A stretch of 6,857 nt of DNA from Treponema sp. (lineage in GTDB: Bacteria > Spirochaetota > Spirochaetia > Treponematales > Breznakiellaceae): assembly GCA_031267115.1 (NCBI GenBank), contig JAIRZS010000192.1:1-6857 (forward strand), given 5' to 3'. This document shows positions 5,781-6,857 of this stretch, one piece after another. A model generated the notes under the pieces. It made no database searches and was not told the DNA's origin. It worked only from the letters and a program-made list of their open reading frames with translations. Each line of letters begins with the position of its first letter. Positions within the stretch are counted from its first letter, which is position 1. The position numbers and the translations under genes are program-made.

Positions 5781-6026
5781 TATTTTTATACTTCTTTCCT
5801 ATCTGCTCCTTTTACTTATTCGACTTTTTCGACTTTGCGGTAAATCCTGTGGTAATTTCCCCACGAGGGGGGTAGCGGAATACACGCCGCGAGGGGTGGC
5901 GGGTATGGAGCGCAGGGGGGCCGGACGGGGCCTGCGTCCGCCTGGGACCGCCCGCACGGTAACAGGCCCCCCCTTAGTTGTTCTTTACAAGGGGAGGCGT
6001 TTCTCTGCTGCGTAATTGTCCATGCG
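5781..6026. other. Intergenic space without a recognisable gene
   Basis: An AT-rich stretch (5781-5836) ends in two tandem TTCGACTTT units (5819-5827 and 5828-5836). A G-rich stretch follows (5867-5930) with runs at 5867-5872, 5893-5896, 5901-5903, 5915-5920 and 5927-5930. Short overlapping inverted repeats, such as CGGACG (5922-5927) with CGTCCG (5935-5940), are present. Near the regulator's 3' end, CCCCTT (5970-5975) and AAGGGG (5989-5994) could form a weak stem. The open frames crossing this space run through the repeats and look like no known protein. Confidence 0.5.
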
Positions 6027-6857
6027 TCAGGGGAATCCCGCGAGGGGCGTGTCTTTAAGGGATTTTATGTACTGCGACGGGGCGGTAAGGCGGACTTTCT
6101 TGTATATGCGGGAGAAGTAGTAGGGGTCCTCGTAGCCTACCCGGGCGGCGGCTTCCTGGATGGAAATTTGCGGCTCGGCGGAGGCTATGCTTTCAAAACG
6201 CTGGATGCGCTTGAGGATGCAGAGCTGCTTGAAGCTTAGGCCAAGCTGCTGTTTTATCCGGTGGGAAATGGTGGACCTGCTCCGGTTCATGGCGGCGGCT
6301 ATGTCGTCCATGCTTACGGGCTCGGATATATGGTCCTCCAGCCAGTGCAGGGTCTTTTCCACAAGGCCGGGCCGGCGGACCTTGACGTACTCCCGGGTAA
6401 CGATGAAGCTGACAAGCATGGAAAAAAGCCGGAGCATGTTGTCCAGGGCCGCCTGGTCGAAGAAGGGCTGCTCTAGAAAGGCCGCTTTCAGGTTTTCGAG
6501 GCCGAACCCCCGGCCAAGCCAGTCACGGGAGATCTCGGCGGGCAGCTCTTTCCGTGTCCTGAACTGGCCGAGCATGGCGTACCCGATAAGGGTTTCCCCG
6601 ATTTTGATGGGCAGTACCGCTTCCCTGAGCCCCGCGTAACAGTCGTAAACCAAACGTTCGTGCTTCTGCCTGCAGCGCTCGCACATAAGCTTGTCCTGGC
6701 GGCAGCAGCGGTACCGGAAGTGCAGCTCTTTCTGGATCAGCTGGCAGAACCGGGCGCCCGGATTCTGGAGCCCGACTAAAAGTTCCTCCATCCCCGATGA
6801 AAAAATGGTGATTTTTACCTTAAAGCAGTAAGCGAAGCTGTCGATGAGCTGCTGCAC
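6027..6857 (-). CDS. PocR-domain AraC-family transcriptional regulator, 5' end at window edge
   Basis: The frame encodes 276 residues to the edge. The first visible codon is GTG (6857-6855) and may be internal rather than the start. Residues about 1-155 resemble the PocR sensory domain, with the typical Phe-Cys-x-Leu at 37-40, a Cys-rich loop (C51, C52, C59, C62) and Tyr-Asp-Cys-x-Ala-Gly-Leu (71-77) before the VLPI strand. Residues about 165-268 form the AraC DNA-binding domain. It has two helix-turn-helix units at about 183-206 and 232-255, the second with the family's GYEDPYYFSRIYKK pattern. Such proteins sense a small molecule through PocR and activate or repress nearby genes. The target is probably outside the window and the ligand is unknown. 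The gene is in the operon's direction but separated from it by 485 bp of repeats, so co-transcription is unlikely. Confidence 0.92.
   Translation of the reverse strand: MQQLIDSFAYCFKVKITIFSSGMEELLVGLQNPGARFCQLIQKELHFRYRCCRQDKLMCERCRQKHERLVYDCYAGLREAVLPIKIGETLIGYAMLGQFRTRKELPAEISRDWLGRGFGLENLKAAFLEQPFFDQAALDNMLRLFSMLVSFIVTREYVKVRRPGLVEKTLHWLEDHISEPVSMDDIAAAMNRSRSTISHRIKQQLGLSFKQLCILKRIQRFESIASAEPQISIQEAAARVGYEDPYYFSRIYKKVRLTAPSQYIKSLKDTPLAGFP

Noticed and set aside
5725..5790. REP-like hairpin as the terminator of the AraC-family gene
   Set aside because: The T-rich tail is on the + strand, while the regulator is transcribed leftward. On its own strand no T-tract follows the stem.
5570..6015. 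Two + strand open frames of 101 and 117 codons
   Set aside because: Both read straight through the modular repeat and the REP-like hairpin, have no family resemblance and no ribosome site. They are by-products of the repeats.

Overview
The window reads like a chromosomal segment of a GC-rich spirochaete, most likely a Treponema of the termite-gut type. This is an inference from gene content and protein style, not from a search. The supporting signs are a TM2 protein with a C-terminal helix-turn-helix-like tail, a murI-rsgA-mutS2 series preceded by a small Cys-rich ribbon protein, a PocR/AraC regulator, and GC-rich genes separated by intergenic spaces full of palindromes.

Layout. Bases 1-200 hold no gene. 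They hold a tight cluster of hairpins enclosed by a 14-bp terminal inverted repeat, which looks like a MITE or a multi-arm structured element. A TM2-wHTH membrane protein gene follows on the + strand (218-733), then a convergent intergenic space (734-861) with a compound hairpin. Four genes then run leftward on the - strand as an apparent operon. In transcription order they are a Cys-rich zinc-ribbon-like protein (5541-5248), glutamate racemase murI (5245-4400), ribosome-assembly GTPase rsgA (4382-3444) and mutS2 (3267-862). The first three are packed with gaps of 2 and 17 bp. mutS2 is separated from rsgA by a 176-bp GC-rich gap. The right end holds an AraC-family regulator with a PocR sensor domain (6857-6027, - strand). 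Its reading frame is open at the window edge.

The most unusual content is in the spaces between genes. The rsgA-mutS2 gap and the space upstream of the ribbon-protein gene each carry a copy of one modular repeat. Its fixed words are GGGCGCATC, GACCGGGCT and ATCCCTTGCGCG. The palindromic arms between them differ completely in sequence but keep their pairing. The second copy abuts a 56-bp REP-like hairpin with perfect 12-bp ends. None of the five internal starts has a clear Shine-Dalgarno sequence, and two (the TM2 and ribbon-protein genes) have a -10-like hexamer ending exactly 6 nt before the ATG, as expected for leaderless mRNAs.

How the genes fit together. MurI supplies D-glutamate for peptidoglycan. 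RsgA acts in late 30S assembly, and MutS2 in bacterial models acts on collided ribosomes or on recombination intermediates. The operon therefore joins wall-precursor supply with ribosome maturation and quality control. No CRISPR array, tRNA, rRNA or transposase gene is visible.
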